The notes: generated from the sequence alone by a model not told the origin. Counted from the first letter of the stretch, positions 6,827-15,793 are shown. The stretch: 64,000 bases of DNA from Colwellia polaris (GCF_002104515.1 NZ_NBOE01000005.1:62001-126000), one strand, 5' to 3'. Made by a program: numbers and translations.

Positions 6827-6990
6827 AACAGGACACCCACCCTAAATTGAAATTACAGAACACTAAACTAAGAAAACCCCACAACATTATCTCAGGTGAG
6901 TTATGGCTACGCCAAGGAAGCAGAACAAATTAACAGGACACCCATCCTAAATTGAAATTACAGAACTCTGGACTAAACTAAGAAAACACC
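6827..6990. repeat. Two GACAC-type repeats around a RAYT start fragment
   Basis: TTAACAGGACACCCACC at 6826 and TTAACAGGACACCCATCC at about 6931 each begin a roughly 55-bp unit with the CCTAAATTGAAATTAC interior also seen at 4491. Between them lies GTGAGTT and an ATG (6903) reading MATPRKQNKL before running into the second repeat. The units look like the upstream region of a RAYT gene present twice. Confidence 0.6.
6903..6950 (+). pseudogene. N-terminal stub of a REP-associated tyrosine transposase
   Basis: Only MATPRKQ is family-like, the usual opening of RAYT (Y1) transposases. The frame then passes into the next GACAC repeat and stops after 15 residues. The HUH motif and catalytic tyrosine are absent. 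The call rests on a short match and its repeat context. Confidence 0.4.
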
Positions 6991-7112
6991 ACGACAAATA
7001 ATCCGATTAAAGTATCGATATTTCAATGCGCATTGCCGCTTTATGGATAAATCTTTTCATATCAGAGCGATTTAAGCCTGACAATCAGCATGGTTGAAGA
7101 ATTAATGATAGT
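6991..7112. other. Non-coding remnant between repeats
   Basis: No intact gene. The reverse strand can be read for about 25 codons (including RSDMKRFIHKAAMRIE, ending at a stop near 7000) as what may be the tail of a lost protein, but I cannot name it. Confidence 0.3.
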
Positions 7113-7345
7113 TAACCTGAACTCTGGATAAGCAGCACTTGCTCAATACTCCCTTTTAAGCCATTTTCTGCGTTAAAACGTCGATAAATAGCGCGCTATT
7201 CATAAACGTTTTGCCTTGGAAATGGTATAAAATGAAGCATTGATGATATCTATTCGTGATGTTCACCTGGCTATAGCATTTACTTTATTACCTAAGCTTT
7301 TGTTTCACTTGAGTTTCAAGCACTCATTATCCAGAGTTCAGGTTA
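7113..7345. mobile_element. 233-bp MITE (family 2), copy A
   Basis: It begins TAACCTGAACTCTGGATAA and ends with the exact inverse TTATCCAGAGTTCAGGTTA. The outermost TA on each side suggests a TA target duplication. Non-coding. A second copy follows two bases later and a third lies at 27879-28112; a partial one is at 52287. Internal features shared by all copies include GCAGCACTTGCTCAAT and CGTGATGTTCACC. Confidence 0.82.
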
Positions 7346-7347
7346 GC

Positions 7348-7565
7348 TAACCTAAACTCTGGATAAGCAGCGCTTGCTCAATACTCCCTTTTAATCCATT
7401 ATCTGCGTTAAAACGGGGATAAATTGCGTGCTATTCATAAAGGTTTTGCCATTGTAAATGGTATAAAATGAAGCATTGATGGTGTTTATTCGTGATGTTC
7501 ACCTTATTAACCTAAGTTTTTGATTCACTTGAGTATCAAGCACTCATTACTCAGAGTTCAGGTTA
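7348..7565. mobile_element. 218-bp MITE (family 2), copy B
   Basis: In tandem with copy A, separated by GC. It starts TAACCTAAACTCTGG and ends CAGAGTTCAGGTTA. It lacks about 15 bp present in A and C (the CTGGCTATAGCATTTAC part). It is followed by GTTATGTGC, which resembles a cassette boundary, but no matching attC start was found after the next gene. Confidence 0.8.
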
Positions 7566-7620
7566 GTTATGTGCAATATAGATTCAAGCGTACTGAACTC
7601 AAAATATTTAAAGCAGAACA

Positions 7621-8133
7621 ATGAAAATTATTTTACTAACACATGAACGTGAATTGCATAGAGCAACCAACACTGGCAACCTTGCGATAGAGAATACGAA
7701 TAATATCGTTGAGCGTATAGTATGGGAGAGAGTAAATCCGAGTAAAGTTATCACTCAGCTAATAGAAAATAATGAGGCAGCGCTGTTATATTCCAAAGCT
7801 ACTCCTGTAACAGATGTAACATTGACTATCTCATCAGAAGTAAAGTTTGAAAAACCTGTGTTACCACCACTTAATATTGAAGCGTATGAGAATATCATTA
7901 TCATTGATGGAACATGGCAAGAAGCAAAGAAAATATTTAATCAAAGTCCTTATTTAAAAGCTGCGCCGCATTTTACTTTGAAAACAGCAACAAACTCTTT
8001 ATACAAACTTAGAGCCAATCAACTAGAAGGGGGGTTATGCACTGTAGAATGTATAATCGAAGTTTTAAAACTTAAAGGGGAAAATAAAAAAGCAGCCGAG
8101 TTAATAGAAAAGTTTGCCCAATTTAATGGCTAA
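7621..8133 (+). CDS. DTW-domain protein (tRNA-uridine aminocarboxypropyltransferase-like)
   Basis: A 170-residue DTW-domain protein. The family motif DGTWQEAKK is at about residues 97-105, preceded by an NIIIIDGTW strand, and a conserved LEGGLCTVECI segment lies near residue 136. Members such as TapT attach the aminocarboxypropyl group of SAM to a tRNA uridine (acp3U). This protein is shorter than TapT and lacks the N-terminal cysteine cluster, so it belongs to the short DTW subclass and its exact substrate is open. It borders the repeat zone and may have arrived with it. It stands alone; no operon partner. Confidence 0.75.
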   Translation: MKIILLTHERELHRATNTGNLAIENTNNIVERIVWERVNPSKVITQLIENNEAALLYSKATPVTDVTLTISSEVKFEKPVLPPLNIEAYENIIIIDGTWQEAKKIFNQSPYLKAAPHFTLKTATNSLYKLRANQLEGGLCTVECIIEVLKLKGENKKAAELIEKFAQFNG

Positions 8134-8236
8134 ACTTTAATGTATTACATTCATACCTTCGAACGAGTTTAATTGTTCTAATTAACGGTATTGCTATTAA
8201 GGGCGGTTTGTCATGCTAAATATGATGTTAAGATCA

Positions 8237-8518
8237 CTAAATCATCATTTTCAATGCAAAATAAGGCGTAAGGTTAAATATTAAAATACCTAACTTATAG
8301 TTACCCAAATAGTTAAAATACAACGAAGGTAACGCTTTGGCATCGATTCCCATAATATTGCTGTGCAAGTTAGCGGTAAAACGTTTAAACACGATAATTG
8401 CTAGTGCTGAAAACAGGTATACAGCCAAATTAATGACCGAACACCAACCTAAAAAAGTTGTAAGCTCATTGATACTCATTATTGCTAAAATCTCCGTAAA
8501 CATTGTGGAATGTGCCAC
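8237..8518 (-). CDS. DUF6868 small membrane protein
   Basis: A 93-residue inner-membrane protein with two hydrophobic segments (about residues 23-44 and 72-91). The pattern LGWCSVINLAVYLF, then F..NLHSNIMGI and a C-terminal YKLGILIFNLTPYFALKMM, fits DUF6868 proteins of marine gammaproteobacteria. The function is unknown. It is followed on the same strand by a LysR remnant and the sigma factor gene; that association may be meaningful but is an inference from this one locus. Confidence 0.6.
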   Translation of the reverse strand: MAHSTMFTEILAIMSINELTTFLGWCSVINLAVYLFSALAIIVFKRFTANLHSNIMGIDAKALPSLYFNYLGNYKLGILIFNLTPYFALKMMI

Positions 8519-8641
8519 ATAATAAGGCTTTCTTAGGCTGAGCCAATAAAAGCCATTTGATAGTACGTTAAGTTAACTCAACTAAATATATCATATAGTT
8601 TGAAATGGTAAATAATCTGGGGTACTGGGTACAAAAGTTCA

Positions 8642-8767
8642 TCAGCTTGCTCGTAAAATTGAAGATTGGCTGATACCTAAGGTTAATGCGGTATTGCTAA
8701 TGTGTTTTTCGGCTAATAGCTGCTTTAAAATTATCAGTAGATTGAGATCAAGTTGATTTAAATTCAT
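8642..8767 (-). pseudogene. LysR-family regulator remnant (N-terminal stub)
   Basis: From an ATG at 8767 the reverse strand encodes 41 residues starting MNLNQLDLNLLIILKQLL and continuing LGISQSSILRAS before a TGA. This is the start of a LysR winged helix (family consensus LxxLDLNLL...AA..LxxSQxxxS). The rest of the HTH and the whole effector domain are absent, and no continuation was seen in other frames in the next 120 bp. It is a truncated relic. Confidence 0.6.
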
Positions 8768-8801
8768 TATTATCTTTTTATGTTTGTTTTAATAATTATT
8801 A

Positions 8802-9359
8802 CTAGTAACGATGATCATTGGGCTTTATGTCGTTGCTAGTTTTTACTTCATAGTCATAAACCTTGCCATTTTTATCGAGTTTAAAATGGCAACAGCCGTC
8901 AAATATTTCTCTTAATAATAATCTACTTTTTTGCACACGTGACTTTAATGTTGAGTAACTAATACCTAATTGCTCTGCATATTGTTTTTGTGATTGATTA
9001 TTAATGTCAATCGCTGTTAACAAGCGTGCATTTTCACTGGGTAGAGCATTGATAAAAGGTATAATACAGTGAGTTAAATCTCTATTACTTGATTCACTAT
9101 CATCATGAGAGTTTAGTTTAACCTCTTGATATTCCGTGCTTCTATCTTGCTTGCGGTAATAATCAATAATGCTACGGTTTGCGATTTGAAATAGCCAAGC
9201 TTTCACACTTTTTTGCTCTTTTAACGTATGAATATTGTTGTGAGTTTTTATCAATATTTCTTGTAGTAAGTCGTCTACATCAGCTTCATTCGAAACCTTA
9301 GCATGTATAAAACGTTTTAGTGCTGCTCGATAAGCTAGCCAAATCTCTTCTATTTTCAT
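8802..9359 (-). CDS. sigZ: ECF-type RNA polymerase sigma factor, SigZ-like
   Basis: A sigma-70 family protein of 185 residues from the preferred ATG; a GTG 42 bases further upstream is also open. Region 2 has the DVDDLLQEILIKTHNNI helix and the -10-recognition part AWLFQIANRSIIDYYRK; region 4 has QKQYAEQLGISYSTLKSRVQKSR, a canonical helix-turn-helix. The C-terminal extension CCHFKLDKNGKVYDYE is characteristic of the SigZ group. GGAG lies about 11-14 bases before the chosen start. No anti-sigma factor gene is adjacent. Target genes cannot be read from the sequence. Confidence 0.85.
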   Translation of the reverse strand: MKIEEIWLAYRAALKRFIHAKVSNEADVDDLLQEILIKTHNNIHTLKEQKSVKAWLFQIANRSIIDYYRKQDRSTEYQEVKLNSHDDSESSNRDLTHCIIPFINALPSENARLLTAIDINNQSQKQYAEQLGISYSTLKSRVQKSRLLLREIFDGCCHFKLDKNGKVYDYEVKTSNDIKPNDHRY

Positions 9360-9581
9360 TAAGCAGATATTCTCCAGCTTTTTATTTATTATCAGACTCA
9401 CAAGCTTTATTTACTCTGATATTGTCTACATGCTAGCTAAAAGTTTAAAACCGAATTGAAGTATCTCGTTAGTAGTATTTTAGGGCTAGTTTTTTATTTT
9501 TCTATTTAATTATATTCTTTATTTATCGTCTTTTTAAATGTTTGTACGTCTTATGGGTAAATTAATCCTTTGGAAACCATA

Positions 9582-10256
9582 ATGAACTATTTAGACAACC
9601 AAGTATTTAACCTAACCCCGACTTTTAACAAAAACAGTACCCATAAACCCCGAGTACTGATCTTATACGGATCATTACGCGAAACATCGTTTAGCCGTTT
9701 AAGTGCCGAAGAAGCGGGACGAATACTGACAACAATGGGGGCAGAAGTTAAGTTTTTTAATCCTAAAGGTTTACCCTTATTTGATAACAACGACTCTGTT
9801 AATCACCCAAAAGTTGAAGAGCTTAGAACGCTTGTAACTTGGTCTGAAGCACAAGTATGGTCTTCACCCGAAATTCACGGCAACCTTTCGGGTGTAATGA
9901 AAACTCAAATCGACTGGATCCCATTAACACTTGGTGCGGTTAGACCAACCCAAGGTAAAACATTAGCGGTTATGCAAGTTTCAGGTGGCTCGCAAAGCTT
10001 TAATGCTGTTAACAACATGAGAATTTTAGGCCGATGGATGCGTATGCTAACAATTCCTAACCAGTCATCTGTAGCCAAAGCTTATAATGAATTTACTGAA
10101 GATGGCCAAATGAAAGACTCATCCTACAGAGAGCGCATTGTAGATGTAATGGAAGAATTGATGCGCTTTACTTTTTTAACACGTGATAATAGTGGCTTTT
10201 TAACCGATAGATATAGCGAACGCCTTGCTGGTGAAGCTAAAAAAATTGCCATGTAA
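9582..10256 (+). CDS. arsH: ArsH, NADPH-dependent FMN reductase (organoarsenical oxidase)
   Basis: A 224-residue flavodoxin-like protein. It shows the ArsH signatures [12 protein letters not shown] (phosphate-binding loop), [20 protein letters not shown] and [12 protein letters not shown]. ArsH proteins oxidise trivalent organoarsenicals and reduce other substrates with NADPH and FMN. The ATG at 9582 is chosen over an upstream TTG because GGAAA lies six bases before it. No arsR, arsB or arsC is seen nearby, so this is an isolated ars gene. Confidence 0.92.
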   Translation: MNYLDNQVFNLTPTFNKNSTHKPRVLILYGSLRETSFSRLSAEEAGRILTTMGAEVKFFNPKGLPLFDNNDSVNHPKVEELRTLVTWSEAQVWSSPEIHGNLSGVMKTQIDWIPLTLGAVRPTQGKTLAVMQVSGGSQSFNAVNNMRILGRWMRMLTIPNQSSVAKAYNEFTEDGQMKDSSYRERIVDVMEELMRFTFLTRDNSGFLTDRYSERLAGEAKKIAM

Positions 10257-10568
10257 GAACGTAAAATAGCTTAAAGGGTATTCATCAGTTTTCAACAAAC
10301 AATTCAAATTAACTAAATTTAAATACGTAATACAAAAACGATTGTAGCTTACTTGTTAGATGACAAAATACCCTTTAAAAACTGATATAGCGTTGAGTTA
10401 ATAAGACCGAGCAAGATACCTAAGCCAATATAATTGATGTTTTACCATAACAATTAAGTACACTGTAAAAGATCTATACTATAATATTTAATAATTATCG
10501 ACGTGTTAGAGTTTTTAATAAAACAGTTATTTTTTATTAACATAAGTTTAATTTTAAAGGGATAAAAA
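10257..10568. other. Intergenic region between arsH and the OMP operon
   Basis: About 310 bp without a gene. AAAGGGTATT (near 10275) and its inverse AATACCCTTT (near 10369) lie about 90 bp apart, and ATCAGTTTT also recurs inverted beside them, but in swapped order, so no single long stem forms. AAAGGG at 10555-10560 is the probable ribosome site of the next gene. Confidence 0.35.
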
Positions 10569-11588
10569 ATTATCAAAAGAAAAGTATCTTATTATATTGG
10601 ACTTACTTCATTACTGCTTGTGCCTAATATTGCTTTTGCTAGTCAAAATAACGTGAATTTACTGGGAGAGAATAGCCGTTGGTCATTCGATATAGCAACT
10701 CGCGGCACCCGTAATATTGATCAAAAAAACAATGCTTTTATGCACGTAATTGGTTTAGATTTACATAAAGTATTTAGTGCTAAAACTAACGATATAGGCA
10801 CATTAACTTTTCAGCCCTATGTCGTTAAATTAAATAATGTTAAAAATCCTCCATTTATATTCGATGATGGTAATGACACTCAACTAACCTGGCGAATAGC
10901 AAACTTTAATTACACTGCTTTAGCACAGGGAAAATTTAATATCAGAGCAGGGCATTTTGAGATTCCTTTTGGACTTGAGTATCAAATAGATACTAATGGT
11001 ACTTTACGCCAATTAACAACAAGTGACAGAGGAATAAAAGCCGATTGGGGTGTTTCAATCAACGGGATATTACCAAATGTTGAATACGAAATTGCTATAA
11101 CACGTGGTTCTGGTAATGAAATAGAAAGTGCCGGAAATCCTTATGTATTTTCTGGCCGGGTTGGCTCTGATACTACGAAAAATTTCACTAGTGGGTTTTC
11201 ATGGTTTACGGGTGATGTACTCGTAAAAAATGGTATTGTAAAACATAAAAAAATAGCCTTTGATGCCAGTTATTATTACTTCCAATGGCAATTTATGGTT
11301 GAAGCATCAGCCGGTAAACAAGCTAATAATAGTACACAAAATACCTTTGCTGAGGTAATGTGGAAGAGTCCACAAGAAACATTTTTATCTTATTGGCAAT
11401 TGGGTTATAAAAATACATCAATCAGTGAAAATAACTTAGAAAGAAACGTTTCAAACAGTTATTGGGTCACGGGGATTAAATGGCAAAGCATTAATGGTTT
11501 TAATGTCAGTGCACAATACAAAGATAAATTATCAAATTCATCATCACAAGACTCAATACTGAGCATTCAACTTCGCTACAGAATATAA
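10569..11588 (+). CDS. Outer-membrane beta-barrel (porin-like) protein with apparent ATT start
   Basis: The protein reads as about 339 residues if started at ATT 10569. The first segment IIKRKVSYYIGLTSLLLVPN followed by IAFA is a complete signal peptide, with cleavage before SQNN. The body alternates hydrophobic and polar residues as in a beta barrel, includes GHFEIPFGLEYQ (a feature of phosphate/anion-selective porin-like proteins) and ends LSIQLRYRI, a typical C-terminal strand. The only standard start (GTG 10620) would cut the signal peptide in half. AAAGGG lies eight bases before ATT, and an in-frame TAA at 10563 rules out a longer start. It heads a three-gene operon. Confidence 0.65.
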   Translation: MIKRKVSYYIGLTSLLLVPNIAFASQNNVNLLGENSRWSFDIATRGTRNIDQKNNAFMHVIGLDLHKVFSAKTNDIGTLTFQPYVVKLNNVKNPPFIFDDGNDTQLTWRIANFNYTALAQGKFNIRAGHFEIPFGLEYQIDTNGTLRQLTTSDRGIKADWGVSINGILPNVEYEIAITRGSGNEIESAGNPYVFSGRVGSDTTKNFTSGFSWFTGDVLVKNGIVKHKKIAFDASYYYFQWQFMVEASAGKQANNSTQNTFAEVMWKSPQETFLSYWQLGYKNTSISENNLERNVSNSYWVTGIKWQSINGFNVSAQYKDKLSNSSSQDSILSIQLRYRI

Positions 11589-11606
11589 AACTGAATTGAG
11601 AACATT

Positions 11607-12227
11607 ATGATTAAAAACATCAGCATAGTTACGATATTTATTTTTCTTGAATTAGTATCTACAAGTACATACGCCGCATTTTGTTCATTGAGAGATCCTG
11701 TTTCAGCAATTCAAATGTTATATACCGATGGCTATGAATTTCGCTCGTTAGTTACAACAGTAACAGAAGAAGATAGAGCGAGAGTTAAAATGCAATTGCC
11801 TTTTACTATTCATCAAAGTGAAGTCGGAAAACATACCTTATATGTTGTATATGAAAACGATACTCGCATTGGTTTTTTACAAGCAAGATCTGAGTGGGCA
11901 AAGTGGGGTTTAGTTGAAATAGCCTGGGCAATAAATAACGACCGCAGTATAAAAGGATTTTATTTTCAACGATGCCGAAGCCCTCAATGTAATGATACTG
12001 TTAGCGAACAAATAAATACTGTGTTGAAAAATAAAAATTTTACACAATTAAAAACATTACTGAACGACAATGGAGAGACCCTTTCAAGCTACGGAAAAAC
12101 ACAATTTAACCATGCGCCAGACTTAGCTTTACTAGCAATACGTTCTGCACTAAAAACCTTAGCCATTACTGACTTAAGTTGGGAAAACGACATAAATAAA
12201 TTAGCGTTAATTAACCAGAGCAATTAA
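11607..12227 (+). CDS. Exported hypothetical protein of the GGDEF operon
   Basis: A 206-residue protein with a Sec signal peptide (cleaved after STYA, about residue 23). The mature part contains GKHTLYVVYENDTRIGFLQ and KGFYFQRCRSPQCND; a weak likeness to FMN-binding periplasmic domains cannot be confirmed by eye. Three cysteines remain in the mature protein. It lies 18 bp after the outer-membrane gene, and its stop codon abuts the ATG of the GGDEF gene, so the three are surely co-transcribed. A periplasmic partner of the sensor is a reasonable guess, not shown. Confidence 0.6.
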   Translation: MIKNISIVTIFIFLELVSTSTYAAFCSLRDPVSAIQMLYTDGYEFRSLVTTVTEEDRARVKMQLPFTIHQSEVGKHTLYVVYENDTRIGFLQARSEWAKWGLVEIAWAINNDRSIKGFYFQRCRSPQCNDTVSEQINTVLKNKNFTQLKTLLNDNGETLSSYGKTQFNHAPDLALLAIRSALKTLAITDLSWENDINKLALINQSN

Positions 12228-14231
12228 ATGAGAATTAGAAGTTACCTTGCATTACTTGTTTGTGCTTGTTTACTTGGCGCCTATGCTCTTGAACAAGTGT
12301 TAACACAATATTTTGTTCATGTGCAGACAATGGCTGATAAATATAATAAAAACCTGCTGTGGGCAAAAGATTTAGAAAGAATAGAAATTAGCACTTCACA
12401 ATTTTTAGTATCGTCTGATCTTGTTGTAGGGTCTGGTAATACTTACCTTATTTTCGGCGCAAAAAATATTGGCGATTACCTAACTTCTGAACTGTCAACG
12501 CTGCATGCACAACATCACTTTCCAAGTCTTAATGACAAAATTAGTCATACAATTACGCAAACTACCACAATAAATTCGATACTTGATGCCGTGGGTCAAA
12601 TACCGCCTAGTGCATTAAAAACAGATTTGAGAAATTTATTAGATGAATATGATCCGGTCAGTTTAAGGTTATCTAATAACATAATGTTTTTAACTAAAGA
12701 AGTTAAAAACATTATTTCACAACAAGGCTTAGCACTTGAGCAAGAAAAACAGTTCCAGGCTCAAGTCGTTTGGTTATCCAGAACGGTGTTTTTTCTATTT
12801 ATTATTGTTTTATGGTGGTGGGCTAATAGAAGGATATGTCGTCCTTTAGATCAACTTATTAACTCATCGCATAAAGCGTTGGCCGGAGAAGGTTTTAATC
12901 CAACTATTAATGCACCAACTGAAATTATTAAGCTAAGTAATGACTTTAAAGACCTTACTGAAAGCCTGTTTTATCAAGCCTCACACGACCCTTTAACTGA
13001 GTTACAAAACCGAAGAGCGTTCGAACGCTGTTTAACTGAAGCCTTGCCAGACAATAAAGCCAATTACTTTTTATGCTTTATTGATTTAGATTACTTTAAA
13101 ACGATTAATGACAGCTGCGGGCATGCTGCTGGAGATGATATTTTAATCAAAGTAGCCAACATTTTAAAAAATAATATTCGCTACATAGATACGGTTGCAC
13201 GTTTAGGCGGAGATGAGTTTGCAATTTTACTTAAAGATTTAAATGTAGAAAAAGCCATGAGTATTGCAAATAAGGTAAAATCGCAAATTCACCGCTTAAG
13301 TTATACCTTAGAAAATGAAGTATTCTATTTAAGTGCAAGTATAGGTATTGCACAGAAAACAACACAAACAACAATATCAGAGCTACTGCATTGTGCCGAT
13401 GTTGCTTGTGCTACAGCTAAAAATGCAGGTCGTAACATTGTAAAAACTTATGACATAAATTTTGAATTAGAACAAACCGATACTCCAGATACTATATCGG
13501 TTCATCAGATAAATCAGGCACTTGAAAACGATCTTTTTCTTTTATTTAAGCAAGAGATTATGCCTTTAAAATCGATGAATTCAGGTAAGTATTTTGAAGT
13601 ACTTTTGATGATGAAAAATGCTGCAGGAAAAATTGTTCAGCATACTCATTTCACAGCCATTGCTGATCGTTATCAGCTTAGTATTGATATTGACCGTTGG
13701 CTTATCAATAAAACCTATCAATATTTTACAAGTAATTACGCTGAACTTACTACCGTTAAAACCATTGCAATCAAGCTTTCTAGTCAAGCTTTATTAAATG
13801 AAGATTTTGAAGGGTTTATTGTACAGTTGCTTAAAAATGGTGCTATACCTGCTGATAAGTTCTGCTTTGAAGTTCAAGAGTCAGATGCTATCGCTCACTT
13901 AAAACGAGCCCGAATATTTATGACTAACCTTAGGGCATTAGGTTGTTAGTTTGCTTTAAATGAAGTTGGAAAAGGCCACTACTCTTGTGTTTATATGAAT
14001 GAGTTTCCTGTAAATATAATAAAAATATCTAGCGCTTTAATTAAAAAATTGCCCAACAATAATAAAGCTTATAATACGGTCACGTCCATCTGTGCTAATG
14101 CAACGTTAGCTAATCAACGGGTCATTGCAAAGTCTGTTGATGATGAAAATATGGTTAATTTATTAAATGAATTAGGTGTCGATTTTGTTCAGGGAAACTA
14201 CTCAGCTTACCCTGAGGAACTGTATTTTTAA
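12228..14231 (+). pseudogene. Membrane GGDEF-EAL protein interrupted by an in-frame TAG
   Basis: One reading frame of 667 codons broken by TAG at 13947-13949 (codon 574). Order: TM helix (residues 5-22), periplasmic helical sensor, second TM (about 183-198), HAMP-like linker, GGDEF domain with an intact RLGGDEF motif (326-331), then a degenerate EAL domain. The TAG falls in LGC-stop-FALNE, where family members have a residue such as Gln or Arg in GCxFALDDFG; CAG to TAG is one transition. The EAL part already lacks catalytic motifs (no EAL, LNEVGKG for DDFG). The first 573 residues could still act as a diguanylate cyclase. Confidence 0.8.
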
Positions 14232-14335
14232 TTCAATCTTTGTTCACGCCTCAGCCTCATTATTACCAACACTGATAATACAAAAAGTTATCGAAATTAT
14301 GTTCTAGATCAAAGATGCTAATTTGTTCATATGAT

Positions 14336-14380
14336 AAATATAGTGACAGAGTTTAATCATTAAACTCTGTCACTATATTT
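14336..14380. promoter_or_regulatory. 45-bp perfect hairpin in the leader of the Fe-alcohol dehydrogenase
   Basis: Arms of 21 bp (14336-14356, beginning AAATATAGTGACAG, and 14360-14380) are exact inverses around the loop TCA. The hairpin ends directly before ACGGAGAAT, the ribosome site of the next gene, 12 bases from its ATG. It lacks the GC stem plus T-run of a terminator. It is either an operator or an RNA structure that masks or times translation. Confidence 0.75.
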
Positions 14381-14392
14381 ACGGAGAATATT

Positions 14393-15541
14393 ATGATCTC
14401 AATTTTTTATATGCCTGCATTAAATGTTATAGGTGAGGGCGGCTTAGCAAATGCCGTTACTTACATTACTGAGCAAAAATTTAAAAAAGCATTAATTGTT
14501 ACCGATAAAGTATTGAATAAGCAGGGTGTTGTTGATCTTTTTACTCATTTACTTACAGAGCAAGGTATTGAAAGCATTATATTTGATCGTGTAAAAGCAA
14601 ATCCAACGATAACGAACGTAAATGAAGGCCTTAATACACTAAAACAGTGCCATTGTGATTTTGTTGTATCTTTAGGTGGAGGTTCACCTCATGACTGTGC
14701 AAAAGGTATTGCCTTAGTCGCCAGTAATGGTGGTGAAATTGCCGATTATGAAGGAGTAGATCAATCTAAACTTCCCCAATTACCGTTAATTGCTATTAAT
14801 ACTACTGCCGGTACTGCAAGCGAAATGACACGTTTTGCCATTATTACCGACGAAAAACGTCATGTAAAAATGGCTATTGTTGATAAGCATACAACGCCGG
14901 TGTTATCAATTAACGATCCTAGCTTAATGTTAAGTATGCCTGCATCGTTAACTGCTGCAACGGGTATGGACGCACTTACCCATGCCATTGAAGCTTATGT
15001 TTCAACAGCAGCAACGCCAATTACCGATGCTGTTGCATTAAAAGCTATTGAACTTATTAATGAAAATTTACCTACCGCGGTAACAGAGCCAGAAAATATG
15101 TTTGCTAGAGAGCAAATGGCTTATGCCCAGTTTATGGCTGGAATGGCATTTAACAATGCATCTTTAGGTTATGTACATGCGATGGCACATCAACTTGGAG
15201 GGTTTTACGATTTGCCTCATGGTGTTTGTAATGCGGTGCTTTTACCTCACGTTCAGCGTTATAACGCACAAGTTAGCGCTAAGCGCTTAAAAGATGTGGC
15301 TACTAGTATGGGAGTAGATACTTCTGAAATGTCAGATCAGCAGGGCGCCGAAGCTGCTATTCAAGCAATAGAAACACTTGCAAGAAAAGTGGGTATTCCT
15401 GAAGGACTTGAAATACTAGACGTTAAAGTAAGTGATATTCCATTACTCGCAGAAAACGCGCTAAAAGACGTATGTGGTTTAACAAACCCTAAACAAGCTA
15501 GCCATGCGGAAATATGCGCAATTTTTAAAGCTGCACTTTAG
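14393..15541 (+). CDS. Iron-containing alcohol dehydrogenase (YiaY/AdhB type)
   Basis: A 382-residue group III Fe-dependent alcohol dehydrogenase. It has the NAD-binding [11 protein letters not shown] loop (about residues 95-105), the [13 protein letters not shown] segment, and the iron-binding histidine region [22 protein letters not shown]. The length matches E. coli YiaY and Zymomonas AdhB. These enzymes interconvert short alcohols and aldehydes with NAD(H); the physiological substrate cannot be told from sequence. GGAGA stands before the ATG. It is preceded by an exceptional 45-bp hairpin and stands as a single transcription unit. Confidence 0.9.
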   Translation: MISIFYMPALNVIGEGGLANAVTYITEQKFKKALIVTDKVLNKQGVVDLFTHLLTEQGIESIIFDRVKANPTITNVNEGLNTLKQCHCDFVVSLGGGSPHDCAKGIALVASNGGEIADYEGVDQSKLPQLPLIAINTTAGTASEMTRFAIITDEKRHVKMAIVDKHTTPVLSINDPSLMLSMPASLTAATGMDALTHAIEAYVSTAATPITDAVALKAIELINENLPTAVTEPENMFAREQMAYAQFMAGMAFNNASLGYVHAMAHQLGGFYDLPHGVCNAVLLPHVQRYNAQVSAKRLKDVATSMGVDTSEMSDQQGAEAAIQAIETLARKVGIPEGLEILDVKVSDIPLLAENALKDVCGLTNPKQASHAEICAIFKAAL

Positions 15542-15793
15542 TTATTTTCTTAAATTGCCGCAGTAGCAAAGTTCATGCTAATTGAAAAACATACTAAGTA
15601 ACTAAGTAAGGTACTAGGTAATACAATTGTATTACCTAGTACCAGCAAAATAGGTAAGATCGAAAGCATGCCAGTGCCTTAATTACAGAGATTAAGGTAA
15701 ACAATTAACAGGTTAAAAAATAAGGTTGCTGTATTAGTTTTGTAATCACCGTATAATTGCCAACATATTATCAATGGCATTTAAGACCCACAC

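Noticed and set aside
7566-7574. GTTATGTGC as a cassette start for the DTW gene
   Set aside because: The expected complement GCACATAAC was not found after the gene, so cassette status is unsupported.
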